A model generated the notes under the pieces. That model made no database searches. It was not told where the DNA came from and was given only the letters and a program-made list of their open reading frames with translations. Positions 42,581 to 51,490 of a stretch of 64,000 nt of DNA are shown here, piece by piece (the stretch's first letter is position 1; the number at the start of each line of letters is the position of its first letter). The DNA is taken from positions 4,301,782-4,365,781 of the forward strand of contig NZ_CP045201.1 in assembly GCF_014899185.1 (NCBI RefSeq), read 5' to 3'. The DNA is from Pseudooceanicola spongiae. Lineage in GTDB: Bacteria > Pseudomonadota > Alphaproteobacteria > Rhodobacterales > Rhodobacteraceae. The position numbers and the translations under genes were made by a program.

Positions 42581-43959
42581 CATGTCTGGATGCTGCCGAT
42601 CAGATGGCTTCATGAGCTAAACCTCTGATGTTGCGCAGGTTTTTGGTATCTGCGCAGTCTTATGCTTTCAATCTGGAAGTCGCGTTCAGCAAGTTGTTGA
42701 AAATGTTTATGGATTTTTCGTGCCGAATCGGAAGTGATTGATTTTGCGCATTCATCTACTTTCTCTGACTAATGCTGTCGTGACGCGTCACACGACATGA
42801 CCTAAATGTCTCGATGGGGCATTTGGGCTGATAGGATGAAGAACGGCCTCGGGGAGCACCCGAGGCTGTTTGCATGTCCGGCAGTCGCGGTGCCAAATGG
42901 TGGGGTGGAGCTCGGGATCGGCACGAAGGGCAGACTACTAACCTTCGCTGCGCGTCGTTTACTCGTATTAAAGATGTGAGGTGCGCGGGGCAGCCCGACG
43001 CAGCCCTGGCAATCAACCCAAGGACTTGCCGCGGATCGAACGGGTCGTCGAATCTGAGAGCCTGGACTGCCCATGCGGCTGCGGGTTACCGATTAGATGA
43101 CCGATTTTCTGAAGCGTTGCCGCCTCTCCCCCGCTACACTTGGGCGAAAGGGATACCGAAGTCTTGCCCGAAATCAACGGCCGAGACACCTCCCGCTGCT
43201 GCAAGGCGGGACATGATCGCAAACGCCGGCTCGCGATCGCGAGCTTCCGTTTGCAGTAGAGATTTGGCTTGATTTTCCATCATGGTGCTCAGGTATGAGC
43301 CGACAAATCCTCTGTCAAATGTTCAGTGTACGAAAAATTCCAGCGATAGAATTGGTCGAAATAACTTGGCCATATTCTGTCTATCGCAGCATAAATTTGG
43401 CTCCTCCGATACGACGCTGCACACATTGGACGGTTTCCGGAACATCGCTGTAGGCGAAAACTCACCGGGGGCGCACCGCGAGAGCGGAAATTCCGCAAGG
43501 CGCACACCGCCGGAGCGAGGCTGATCAACACGAAGGACGGGATATCGGCCAGCACCTTCAACGTGCGCATCATTTCCTTGCGGCTCAATTTCGGCATCAC
43601 GTGTGGACTGGGGCTTTGTTGTTACCTTCAGAACAGATCAGACGCGCTCGAACCAGCTGATGAGGTAAGTGCCGGAGCGCTCGGAGGCGGTATTTATAGC
43701 CCTTTTCGGCGGCGCCCGCCTCCTCGATCCAGCCCTGATGCAGGAATATGGTGCGGGAGCAGACTTGACGGGCGAAGACGCCAACGCCCGTGTCGTCGAG
43801 GCGACCCGGCAGTGCTGCTGCGACTGCCAGGCCTTTGAGCTGCCCTGTCCGAAACCCTCGACTTCAGGCTCGAAAGCTCCGTCACTTTCGCGCGACAGGC
43901 GGCTTAAACGCGCACTTGGGCCCGCACAAGACAGTGACATGTCCACGCCATGGGGATGC
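42581..43959. other. Non-coding and degenerate DNA right of the Tn7-like remnant
   Basis: No intact gene can be supported in about 1.4 kb. 42590-42800 is AT-richer than its surroundings. It contains an inverted repeat TGCGCAG/CTGCGCA (42632-42656), a perfect 12-bp palindrome GTGACGCGTCAC (42780-42791) and a hairpin (42846-42866). A minus-strand frame at 43289-43600 begins MMPKLSRKEMMRTLKVLADI but soon loses sense, and may be a fragment of a lost gene. GGGGCTTTGTTG near 43612 looks like an IS end, unproven. Confidence 0.5.
42846..42866. terminator. Terminator-like hairpin
   Basis: GCCTCGGG-gagca-CCCGAGGC followed by TGTTT; an 8-bp stem. No associated gene was identified. Confidence 0.5.
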
Positions 43960-44646
43960 TCATTCCGCAAGGCTCTCCAACAAAACCACCGCCGTTCTGG
44001 TGTAGTGCTGCATCAGGAGTTTGGTGGCACGATCGATGTCCCTCGCCAGCGCGGCTTCGGCAATCGCGGAGTGTTCGTCCGCAACCGGTCTTTTCGCGAA
44101 CACCCGCGAGATCGAGATCATGCGGTAACGATAGAGCCGGTCCGCAAGCTGGTTGCAGAAATTTAGCAGGGTGGAGGAGCCGCAGCGCGACAAAAGCACC
44201 TCATGGAAGTTGCGGTGGTGTTTCTCCCATTCAGGATTGTCCTTGAAGACCAGCGGGTCGAGCGAGCGCGGCGTGCGCTGCAGCCTGTACTGCGCGACGA
44301 TCAACTCTTCTTCCCAGTCCTGACCGCCGTTCGTGATGCTCTCGCGCAGGGCTATTTCTTCCAGCCAACAGCGGGTTTTGGTGAACTCCTCAAGCTCATT
44401 TCGGGTGATCGGGCTGACGAAGAAACCGCGCTGCGCCTTGGTCTCGACAAGGCCTTCCGCAGCGAGTCGGTTCAGTGCCTCGCGCAGCGGCGTCTGGCCT
44501 ATCTCGTAGCGCTCCACAAGGGCGCGCATCTGCAGTTTGGTGCCCGGCTCAAGGGCGCCGGACAGGATATCAGAGCGCAGACGATGCGAGATCGTGCCTG
44601 CAATCGTCTGCTCCTCGTGAGGCTCCGCAAGGTACAAATGGTTCAT
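43960..44646 (-). CDS. GntR-family (FadR/FCD) transcriptional regulator
   Basis: A 228-residue regulator. The winged helix occupies about residues 15-80 (TISHRLRSDILSGALEPGTK, RYEIGQTPLREALNRLAAEG). The FCD ligand domain follows, with LEEIALRESI, HHRNFHEVLLSRCGS and ADEHSAIAEAALARDIDRAT; the conserved acidic and His residues are candidates for metal binding. Divergent transcription from the dioxygenase-like gene suggests it controls that catabolic operon. Confidence 0.9.
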   Translation of the reverse strand: MNHLYLAEPHEEQTIAGTISHRLRSDILSGALEPGTKLQMRALVERYEIGQTPLREALNRLAAEGLVETKAQRGFFVSPITRNELEEFTKTRCWLEEIALRESITNGGQDWEEELIVAQYRLQRTPRSLDPLVFKDNPEWEKHHRNFHEVLLSRCGSSTLLNFCNQLADRLYRYRMISISRVFAKRPVADEHSAIAEAALARDIDRATKLLMQHYTRTAVVLLESLAE

Positions 44647-44674
44647 ATGAATTTCCGCAAACGCTTCTCCCGTC

Positions 44675-44743
44675 TTTGTACATTATCGAAATCAGATTTA
44701 GAATTTATATTTTTTATCTTGCGCGGCAGTTTTGTATGCATTA
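44675..44743. promoter_or_regulatory. Candidate GntR operators in the divergent promoter region
   Basis: TTTGTACATTA (44675-44685) and TTTGTATGCATTA (44731-44743) share a TTTGTA...CATTA pattern and flank a very AT-rich stretch (44695-44720) that could hold both promoters. FCD-type GntR proteins often bind TNGTATNACNA-like sites. Confidence 0.4.
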
Positions 44744-44774
44744 CCTCGAAATCGAACGTTGAAGGAGGAGCTTC

Positions 44775-45674
44775 GTGGACAAATTCCTGATTTCGTGTAT
44801 CCGCAGTGTCGAGCTGGGCGTTACCGATATTGCGAGTGCCGAGGCGTTCTATACCTCCGTGTGGGGCCTGGAACTGATTGCTCGCGAAGGTGACAAAGTT
44901 TTCCTGGCCGCGACGGGTGATGACATCTGCGTCCTCGAGCTGCGCGCCAGCCACCGCACCGAACTTCGCAAGACGACCTTCCGCGCCGCAAGTGACGAAG
45001 CCTTCGCTGAGCTTCATCGCCGAGTTTCGGCCTCGGGTGCCGTGATGCTGCGGGACATCGAGCCTGTCTCCGGCCCCTGCGGTGGGACGCATTTTGTCTT
45101 CCGTGAACCGCAGGGCACAGTGATCGAGATCGTGATCGGCGACATGCGCAAGGCGGCGACAAGTGACCGTACCCGCGCCTACCGTCTATCCCACGTCAAC
45201 TTCAACTCGACCAACGTAGCCGATCTTGTCGATTTCTATCGCGACGTGCTGGGCTTTGATCTGACCGACCGGTCCGGGATGATGGCCTTCCTGCGCTGCA
45301 ATTCGGATCACCACGCTGTTGTTCTGGCCGATGCTGACGTCAATGGCCTCAATCACATCGCCTTCATGATGCCGGATTGGGAGGGCGTGATGCTCGGCGC
45401 GGGCCGGATGCGCGACAACGGGTATGAAATCGGATGGGGCGTTGGCCGTCACGGGCCCGGTGACAACGTCTTCGCGTATTTTGTCGCCCCGGATGGCGCG
45501 GTGATCGAATACACAGCCGAGGTCCTTCAGGTCGACGAGAGCTATCGCGTCGGCTCGCCCAAAGACTGGACTTGGCCCGCAGGGCGCACTGATCAATGGG
45601 GTATCGCTCCGGCTAAGTCGGATGCCTGCAAAGCGGCGCAGCTCACCCTCACTTTCGACGAGGCGCGCAAATGA
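44775..45674 (+). CDS. Two-domain VOC-family extradiol-dioxygenase-like protein
   Basis: 299 residues, GTG start behind a perfect GAAGGAGGAG site. Two vicinal-oxygen-chelate repeats: residues about 8-125 and 135-255. The second repeat carries the expected Fe(II) ligands: H140 (LSHVNF), H194 (LNHIAF) and E245 (VIEYTAE), plus DHH at 178-180 where extradiol enzymes have a catalytic His. It probably cleaves a catecholic ring next to a hydroxyl (meta cleavage). The next two genes, a hydroxylase and a C-C hydrolase, fit before and after this step. It overlaps the next gene by 4 bases. Confidence 0.78.
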   Translation: MDKFLISCIRSVELGVTDIASAEAFYTSVWGLELIAREGDKVFLAATGDDICVLELRASHRTELRKTTFRAASDEAFAELHRRVSASGAVMLRDIEPVSGPCGGTHFVFREPQGTVIEIVIGDMRKAATSDRTRAYRLSHVNFNSTNVADLVDFYRDVLGFDLTDRSGMMAFLRCNSDHHAVVLADADVNGLNHIAFMMPDWEGVMLGAGRMRDNGYEIGWGVGRHGPGDNVFAYFVAPDGAVIEYTAEVLQVDESYRVGSPKDWTWPAGRTDQWGIAPAKSDACKAAQLTLTFDEARK

Positions 45675-47209
45675 CGGGGCCAACGCTCTTTGACGTCGCG
45701 ATCGTCGGCTTCGGTCCCTCTGGCGCAGTTGCGGCGGCGCAGCTAGGCCAGACCGGTTGCAGCGTCGTCGTGCTTGAACGTGGCGACAAGGTTTATGAGC
45801 TGCCCCGAGCCATTGCGCTCGATCATGAAATCCTGCGTCACCTTGATGGGCTTGGCCTGCACGACACGGTGATGCCCTACATCGAACCTTTCACCGATTC
45901 TGAGCATTTCGGGGCGCAGGGACAATTGATCCGCCGCATCTCGATGGTCCCTGCGCCCTATCCGCAGGGCTATACGCCCAACATGGTCTTCTCGCAGCCC
46001 CCGGTCGAAGCCGCGATGAGGGATCTCGCGGCAGGGCTTGGCACTGTCGATGTTCGCCTGAACCATCAGGTCATGGCACTGGCGGAAAGCGAGGATCGGG
46101 TGCGCCTGACGGTCCGCGACGCGGCTGGTATGCAAAGCGATATCGAGGCGCGCTATGTCATCGGGTGTGACGGGGCGTCGAGCACCGTTCGCCAGCTTGC
46201 CGGGATCAGGCTGGACGACCTGATTTTTGACGAGCCCTGGCTTGTGGTCGATGTTCTGGTGAATGAGGACAAGCTGGATCTGGTTCCGGCCTGTTCCGCT
46301 CAGTTCTGCGAGCCTGAGCGCCCGATCAGCTATATCATCGGCCCCAAAACCCACCGACGTTGGGAAATCATGCTGACGCCGGGCGAGGATCCCATGCAGA
46401 TGCAGACGCCAGAGTCGGTCTGGAACATCCTGTCGCGCTGGATCACCCCGGAAGACGGAACGCTTTGGCGCGCGGCCTGCTATCGGTTTCACGCCCTTGT
46501 CGCGGATCGCTGGCGTGTGGGTCGGATCTTTGTGGCCGGCGACGCGGCGCACCAGCAGCCGCCCTTCATCGGGCAGGGGATGTGTCAGGGGGTGAGAGAC
46601 GTCACCAACCTCGCCTGGAAATTGTCCGAGGTCCTGAAAGGTCAGTCCGATCACCGTCTGCTCGACACCTACGAGACCGAGCGCAAGGCACATGTCACGG
46701 CGCTGACTGGGCGGATCAAGGCCATCGGCGAGGCGATCTGCATTCAAGATGTCGAGCGCGCCGCGGCCCGAGACGCCGAGATCCTTGCCAAGGGGGGCGG
46801 CAAGCCGCTGGAAGTCACGCGGCAGGATATCGTGCCGCCGCTGACACAAGGCCTCATTGATCGATCCGCAGCCGCCGGCACCCTCGCGCCGCAGCCCTGG
46901 GTCCGTCAGGGCGACGATTTCGAGTTGCTTGACCGTGTCATTGGCCACGGCTGGCGGCTGATACTGGATGGTCGCAAAATCACCATCGCTGACCTGAAGG
47001 ACCACCCCGACGCGGCGCGGCTCACCCTCGCGCAGATCGGCGGCACGGGCGGTCTGGAAGAACGCGACGCCGTCATGTCCGGCTGGTTCGACGCAACGGG
47101 CAGTATCGCCTGCCTGATCCGCCCAGATCACTACGTCTACGGCACCGCCCTTTCCCTTCTCGACCTGGCCGCCCTTTTGGCGGGCGCCAGGGCGTACAAG
47201 ACCAACTGA
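45671..47209 (+). CDS. MhpA-like FAD-dependent aromatic monooxygenase
   Basis: A 512-residue flavoprotein hydroxylase. GxGxxG at 13-18 (VGFGPSGAVAAAQLGQTGCS), the DG motif YVIGCDGASSTVRQLAGI, and GD motif IFVAGDAAHQQPPFIGQGMC with RDVTNLAWKL. A C-terminal thioredoxin-like domain (from about residue 410) is typical of 3-(3-hydroxyphenyl)propionate hydroxylase (MhpA) relatives. It likely uses NAD(P)H and O2 to ortho-hydroxylate a phenolic ring, giving the substrate of the upstream extradiol enzyme. Substrate not readable. Confidence 0.85.
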   Translation: MTGPTLFDVAIVGFGPSGAVAAAQLGQTGCSVVVLERGDKVYELPRAIALDHEILRHLDGLGLHDTVMPYIEPFTDSEHFGAQGQLIRRISMVPAPYPQGYTPNMVFSQPPVEAAMRDLAAGLGTVDVRLNHQVMALAESEDRVRLTVRDAAGMQSDIEARYVIGCDGASSTVRQLAGIRLDDLIFDEPWLVVDVLVNEDKLDLVPACSAQFCEPERPISYIIGPKTHRRWEIMLTPGEDPMQMQTPESVWNILSRWITPEDGTLWRAACYRFHALVADRWRVGRIFVAGDAAHQQPPFIGQGMCQGVRDVTNLAWKLSEVLKGQSDHRLLDTYETERKAHVTALTGRIKAIGEAICIQDVERAAARDAEILAKGGGKPLEVTRQDIVPPLTQGLIDRSAAAGTLAPQPWVRQGDDFELLDRVIGHGWRLILDGRKITIADLKDHPDAARLTLAQIGGTGGLEERDAVMSGWFDATGSIACLIRPDHYVYGTALSLLDLAALLAGARAYKTN

Positions 47210-47223
47210 CAGGAGATCAGACC

Positions 47224-48054
47224 GTGAAATTCGCGACCGTGCGTTCGGACAACCGTACTCTCTGGGGAGTCATCGAAGACTCTGCCCTTGCCGACCTCTC
47301 GGCGCTTTACCCAAGCCTGCGCGATGCCGTTGAGGCCGACTTTGCCGGCGTAGATGAGGCTCTTGCAGACGCGCCCCGCATTGCCTTCGGGGCCTTCTCT
47401 TACCTTCCGGTCATTCCGAATCCCGACAAGATCATCTGCGTTGGTCTGAACTACGAAAATCACCGCAAGGAAACCGGCCGCAAGGAAGTTGCCCAGCCGA
47501 CCATCTTTAGCCGATTTGCAAACAGCCAGCTTGGCCATGACGAAGCGATCGTCATGCCGAAAGTGTCCAGCGACCTCGACTATGAGGGAGAGCTGGCCAT
47601 CGTGATCGGCAAGCCGGGCCGCTATATTACACGCGAAGACGCAATGTCCCATATCGCGGGCTATGCCTGCTACAACGACGGCTCGCTGCGCGACTACCAG
47701 TGGCACACGCACCAGTTCACGCCGGGCAAGAACTTTCCCGCGACCGGTGCATTCGGCCCCTACATGATGACGCCGGACGAACTTGGCCCGCTGGCAGAGT
47801 TGACGCTGAGCACCCGCCTGAACGGCGAAGTCATGCAGCAAGCCCAGTTCAAGGACATGATCTTCGATCTGCCAGATCTCATCGTCTACTGTTCGGAATT
47901 CACCGAACTGGTGCCGGGGGATGTCATCGTGACGGGCACGCCGGGCGGCGTCGGTGCCAAACGCACCCCACCGCTGTGGATGAAACCGGGCGACGTCGTG
48001 GAGATCGAGATCGAGCGTCTTGGTACGCTGCGCAACACTATCATCGCGGAATAA
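47224..48054 (+). CDS. Fumarylacetoacetate hydrolase family protein
   Basis: A 276-residue FAH-fold enzyme. Core: KIICVGLNYENHRKETGR, the metal ligands in DLDYEGELAIVIG (Glu-x-Glu) and YNDGSLRDYQ (Asp), KNFPATGAFGPYMMTPDELG, and VIVTGTPGGVGAKRTPPLWM. Members cleave beta-diketo C-C bonds, decarboxylate, or hydrate meta-cleavage products. Here it most likely acts on the ring-fission product made by its neighbours. AGGAG precedes the ATG. Confidence 0.88.
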   Translation: MKFATVRSDNRTLWGVIEDSALADLSALYPSLRDAVEADFAGVDEALADAPRIAFGAFSYLPVIPNPDKIICVGLNYENHRKETGRKEVAQPTIFSRFANSQLGHDEAIVMPKVSSDLDYEGELAIVIGKPGRYITREDAMSHIAGYACYNDGSLRDYQWHTHQFTPGKNFPATGAFGPYMMTPDELGPLAELTLSTRLNGEVMQQAQFKDMIFDLPDLIVYCSEFTELVPGDVIVTGTPGGVGAKRTPPLWMKPGDVVEIEIERLGTLRNTIIAE

Positions 48055-48111
48055 CCCCTTGCGTCCCATAAAGGGCGCATCGGAACGCTGTTTTCCAGGG
48101 AGGAGAACCCA

Positions 48112-49650
48112 ATGACTGACACCAACCACACCGGCCCGAACCGTCGCCGCTTCATTCAGGGAACGCTGACAGCTGTCGGCGCCCTGAGCCTGACCGGCCT
48201 TGCCGGTGAAGCCGTCGCTGCCGACAAGCCGACCTTGCTCAAGATCGCACAGGCCAGCGACGTGCAACCACGCGCCGCACTTGCAGGCCGTGGTCCAAAT
48301 GCGACCTGGCGCCACCAGGTCTTCGACACGCTGACCACGCTCGACGCCGAAACCGGAGAGCCGATGCCGGTTCTTGCGACAAGCTGGACCATTTCGGACG
48401 ACAGCAAGACGGTGGTGTTCACACTGCGCGATGGGGTCACGTTCCACACCGGGCGCGCCTTTACCGCCGAGGACGTGATCTATACGCTGAACCTGATTGC
48501 CGACGAAGGCTCCATCTCGCAGATGGCCTCCATCGCGCGCAAGTTCACGCAGGTTGAGGCCACCGGTCCGCTGGAGGTCACCATCACCTCGACGGACCCG
48601 ATCGGCAAAAGCATCTTCGACGTTGCCCAGCTTGCCGTCATCGTCGATCAGGAGACCATCTCGGGCCTTGAAGACGGCTCGAAGGTTGTCGGCACCGGGC
48701 CCTTCACCTGGGAGGAATGGAAGGTCGGCGCGATGCTGCGCCTTGCCAAGAATCCCAACTACTGGGCCGAGACCAAACCGGCGATCGATGCGATCGAGAT
48801 CTCGATCATCACCGACCGCACCGCCCATGCCAATGCGGCACGCAGCGGCACCCAGTTCGTCTTTGAGGTCACCCCGAGCGAGGCCGTTCCGTTTGAACAC
48901 GACCGCCGTGTGACGCTGATGAATTCGCCTGCAGGTCTGATCTTTCCGGTCGGCATGAACGTCACCATCGCACCGATGGACAACAAGGCGGTGCGTCAGG
49001 CCGTCGGCTATGCCATCGACCGCGACCGCATCCTTGATCAGGTGTTCAATGGCTTCGGCTCGACCAGTGACCTGTGGTGGAGCGAGACGGAAGCGGGCAT
49101 GACCGACGACCTGATCCACCGTTATTCCTACGACCCGGACCGGGCGCGTCAGATGATCAAGGACGCCGGGGCCGAGGGCGCGGAGATCGAAATCTCTCTG
49201 CCGGCGATCCCGATGGTTCAGGCGGTCTTTGAGGTGCTGCAATACAACCTGCGCGAAGTCGGGCTGGTCCCGACGGGCCGTGTTCTCAACGTGACCGAGT
49301 TTGACGGGCTGCAAGCCAATCAGGACCTTGGCGCCATGTTCCAGCAGATCCACGGGCTGCAAGGCTTTTCGGCCGCCACGCTGGTCGATGTTCTGGCCGC
49401 CGTGCGCGACCAGAACCCGTCGAACATCCCGCTTGAACGCTACCGCGCGCTGAAGGACAAGCTTCAGTCCTCGACCGGGGAGGCCTATACCGTCGCCCTG
49501 AAGGAGCTTGCGGAGTACATGCTGGACGAGGCCTTCAGCCATGTCATGGTGCATGCACCTTCGGTATCGGTGGTATCGACCAAGTTGACGGGGGCCCGGT
49601 TTAACGCCGTCGGCTACCTTGAGCTTGTCGACGCCAAACTCGAAGGCTGA
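48112..49650 (+). CDS. ABC transporter substrate-binding protein, family 5 (DppA-like), Tat-exported
   Basis: A 512-residue periplasmic binding protein. The N-terminus has a twin-arginine signal (RRRFIQGTLTAVGALSLTGL, cleavage after AVA). The mature part is SBP_bac_5: TLTTLDAETGEPMPVLATSW, LRDGVTFHTGRAFTAEDVIY, VGTGPFTWEEW, AVRQAVGYAIDRDRILDQVF and YDPDRARQMIKDAG. It feeds the downstream permeases. Family 5 proteins bind peptides, but also many other organic solutes; the catabolic context argues for a non-peptide ligand. Confidence 0.92.
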   Translation: MTDTNHTGPNRRRFIQGTLTAVGALSLTGLAGEAVAADKPTLLKIAQASDVQPRAALAGRGPNATWRHQVFDTLTTLDAETGEPMPVLATSWTISDDSKTVVFTLRDGVTFHTGRAFTAEDVIYTLNLIADEGSISQMASIARKFTQVEATGPLEVTITSTDPIGKSIFDVAQLAVIVDQETISGLEDGSKVVGTGPFTWEEWKVGAMLRLAKNPNYWAETKPAIDAIEISIITDRTAHANAARSGTQFVFEVTPSEAVPFEHDRRVTLMNSPAGLIFPVGMNVTIAPMDNKAVRQAVGYAIDRDRILDQVFNGFGSTSDLWWSETEAGMTDDLIHRYSYDPDRARQMIKDAGAEGAEIEISLPAIPMVQAVFEVLQYNLREVGLVPTGRVLNVTEFDGLQANQDLGAMFQQIHGLQGFSAATLVDVLAAVRDQNPSNIPLERYRALKDKLQSSTGEAYTVALKELAEYMLDEAFSHVMVHAPSVSVVSTKLTGARFNAVGYLELVDAKLEG

Positions 49651-49652
49651 AC

Positions 49653-50603
49653 ATGATCCGGTTCCTGATCAACAGGCTGCCCTCGTTCGTGCTGCTGCTG
49701 GTTGTCACTTCGGTGATTGCCTTCGCGCTCCCCCGGATGGTGCCGGGGGACCCAGCGGCAGCGCTTGCGGGGAGTGACGCCACCGCCGAGCAGATCGAAG
49801 CTATCCGCCAACAGCTTGACCTTGGCCGGCCCTTCGTCGTGCAGTATTTCGACTGGCTGGGCGGTCTGGTGCAGGGCGATCTCGGCACCTCCATCCTGTC
49901 AGGACGTCCGGTGGCGGAGTTGATCGGGGACCGGGTTGAAAGCTCGCTTGAACTGACGCTGGTGGCCGCGACGCTGATGATCGTGATCGGTGGCGTGCTG
50001 GGCGTGCTTGCCGGGACCAAGCAGAAAAACTGGATTGCCGGGCTGCTTGACGGCATCATCGGCCTTCTGGTGGCCACACCGCCCCATGTCACCGGTCTGG
50101 TGATGATCCTGATCATGACGCTGGTGCTGCCCTATTGGCCGATCAGTGGCGAAGCCTCGCTGATTTCGGACCCAGGCTATGGATTCCAGCTGATCCTGCT
50201 GCCGGCACTGGCGCTGTCGCTGCCGCAGGCCGCTGCCGTGGCGCGCCTGATCCAGTCGAACATGCGCACGGTTGCCCAGATGGATTTTGTCGAGCTGGCC
50301 CGTGCCAAGGGCGTGCCGCCGCGCCGCATCATCACGCACCACATCCTGCGCAACAGCCTTGGCAACGCCCTGATCGTGATCGCGCTGAGGGTCGGAGAGC
50401 TGCTGTCCGGTGCCGTGGTGATCGAGGCGATCTTTGCGCGCAACGGCCTTGGCCAGCTTGCCGTCGCCGCTACGCAAAGCCGCGACTACATGGTGGTGCA
50501 GGTGATCATCGTCGGGGCTGTGGCGATTGCCGCCCTCGTCAACATGCTCTCCGAGATCGGACTGGCCATACTGGACCCGCGCATCAGACTGGACACCAAA
50601 TGA
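49653..50603 (+). CDS. ABC transporter permease (DppB-like)
   Basis: 316 residues. N-terminal helix FLINRLPSFVLLLVVTSVIA with the GDPAAALAG periplasmic motif usual for DppB, about six transmembrane segments, and the EAA loop VELARAKGVPPRRIITHHIL. It starts 3 bases after the binding protein and overlaps the next permease by 4. Confidence 0.93.
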   Translation: MIRFLINRLPSFVLLLVVTSVIAFALPRMVPGDPAAALAGSDATAEQIEAIRQQLDLGRPFVVQYFDWLGGLVQGDLGTSILSGRPVAELIGDRVESSLELTLVAATLMIVIGGVLGVLAGTKQKNWIAGLLDGIIGLLVATPPHVTGLVMILIMTLVLPYWPISGEASLISDPGYGFQLILLPALALSLPQAAAVARLIQSNMRTVAQMDFVELARAKGVPPRRIITHHILRNSLGNALIVIALRVGELLSGAVVIEAIFARNGLGQLAVAATQSRDYMVVQVIIVGAVAIAALVNMLSEIGLAILDPRIRLDTK

Positions 50604-51490
50604 CCGACACCGCATTCTCCGGACCGCGCGCCAGCAAGAGCAGGGGCCTCGTCGCCAGCATGCTGCGCACCTATGCCTCGGCTTTTCGTCGCCCCCGCGG
50701 GATGCTCGGCCTTGCCATTCTGTCGGTCATCGTTCTGGCCGGTCTGGCAAGCCCTTGGCTCTGGCCCGGTGGCGTCGACCAGCAAAGCCGGGACTCGCTG
50801 CTTGGCATGTCGCTGGCGCATCCTTTCGGGACAGATCAGCTTGGCCGCGACATCTTCATGCGCACGATCTACGCCGCCAAGATTTCTCTGGGGATCAGTG
50901 TCGTCGCAGTGCCGATCGGCATGGTGCTGGGCACGCTGATGGGGCTGAGCGGGATGATCTCGCCACGCCTTGGCACCATCTGCGTATCGCTCTTCGATCT
51001 GCTGCTGGGGTTTCCCGGGCTGATCCTGGCCATCCTGATCGTGCTGATGGTGGGCACCGGCTGGCTGTCGCTGGTGCTGACAATTTCGCTGCTGTCGATC
51101 CCCCAGTTCGGCCGCCTTGCCCGAGGCGCCTTCCTGTCCGAACAGGCGCGCGAATACGTTCAGGCGGCGACGCTGCTGAATATCTCCAAGACCAAGATCA
51201 TGCTGCGCCACATCCTGCCCAACACGCTGGACCCGCTGGTCGTGCAGCTCGGTCTCGTGCTGATCAACGGCGTCTTCATCGAAGCGGCGATCAGCCTAGT
51301 GGGCCTGGGCATCCAGCCACCCACGCCGTCGCTCGGGACATTGCTCAACAGTGGCATCCGCTACATCTACCAGCAGCCGCTGTATGCTGCCGGTCCGACG
51401 GTGCTGCTGCTGCTGCTTGCGCTGTCCTTCAACCTGATGGCGGACGCCCTGAACGCCGCAACCGGGCGTGATGCCCAGGGAGATCGCTGA
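50600..51490 (+). CDS. ABC transporter permease (DppC-like)
   Basis: 296 residues with the N-terminal helix MLGLAILSVIVLAGLASPWL, the DppC motif HPFGTDQLGRDIFMRTIYAA, and the EAA loop EYVQAATLLNISKTKIMLRH ending in ILPN. The ATG at 50600 overlaps the DppB-like stop (ATGA); the frame is open upstream by chance. Its stop overlaps the ATPase start by one base. Confidence 0.93.
   Translation: MTDTAFSGPRASKSRGLVASMLRTYASAFRRPRGMLGLAILSVIVLAGLASPWLWPGGVDQQSRDSLLGMSLAHPFGTDQLGRDIFMRTIYAAKISLGISVVAVPIGMVLGTLMGLSGMISPRLGTICVSLFDLLLGFPGLILAILIVLMVGTGWLSLVLTISLLSIPQFGRLARGAFLSEQAREYVQAATLLNISKTKIMLRHILPNTLDPLVVQLGLVLINGVFIEAAISLVGLGIQPPTPSLGTLLNSGIRYIYQQPLYAAGPTVLLLLLALSFNLMADALNAATGRDAQGDR

Noticed and set aside
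43669..44166. A 165-codon plus-strand open frame overlapping the GntR gene
   Set aside because: About 40% of it lies antisense to the clear GntR gene and the remainder has no family likeness.
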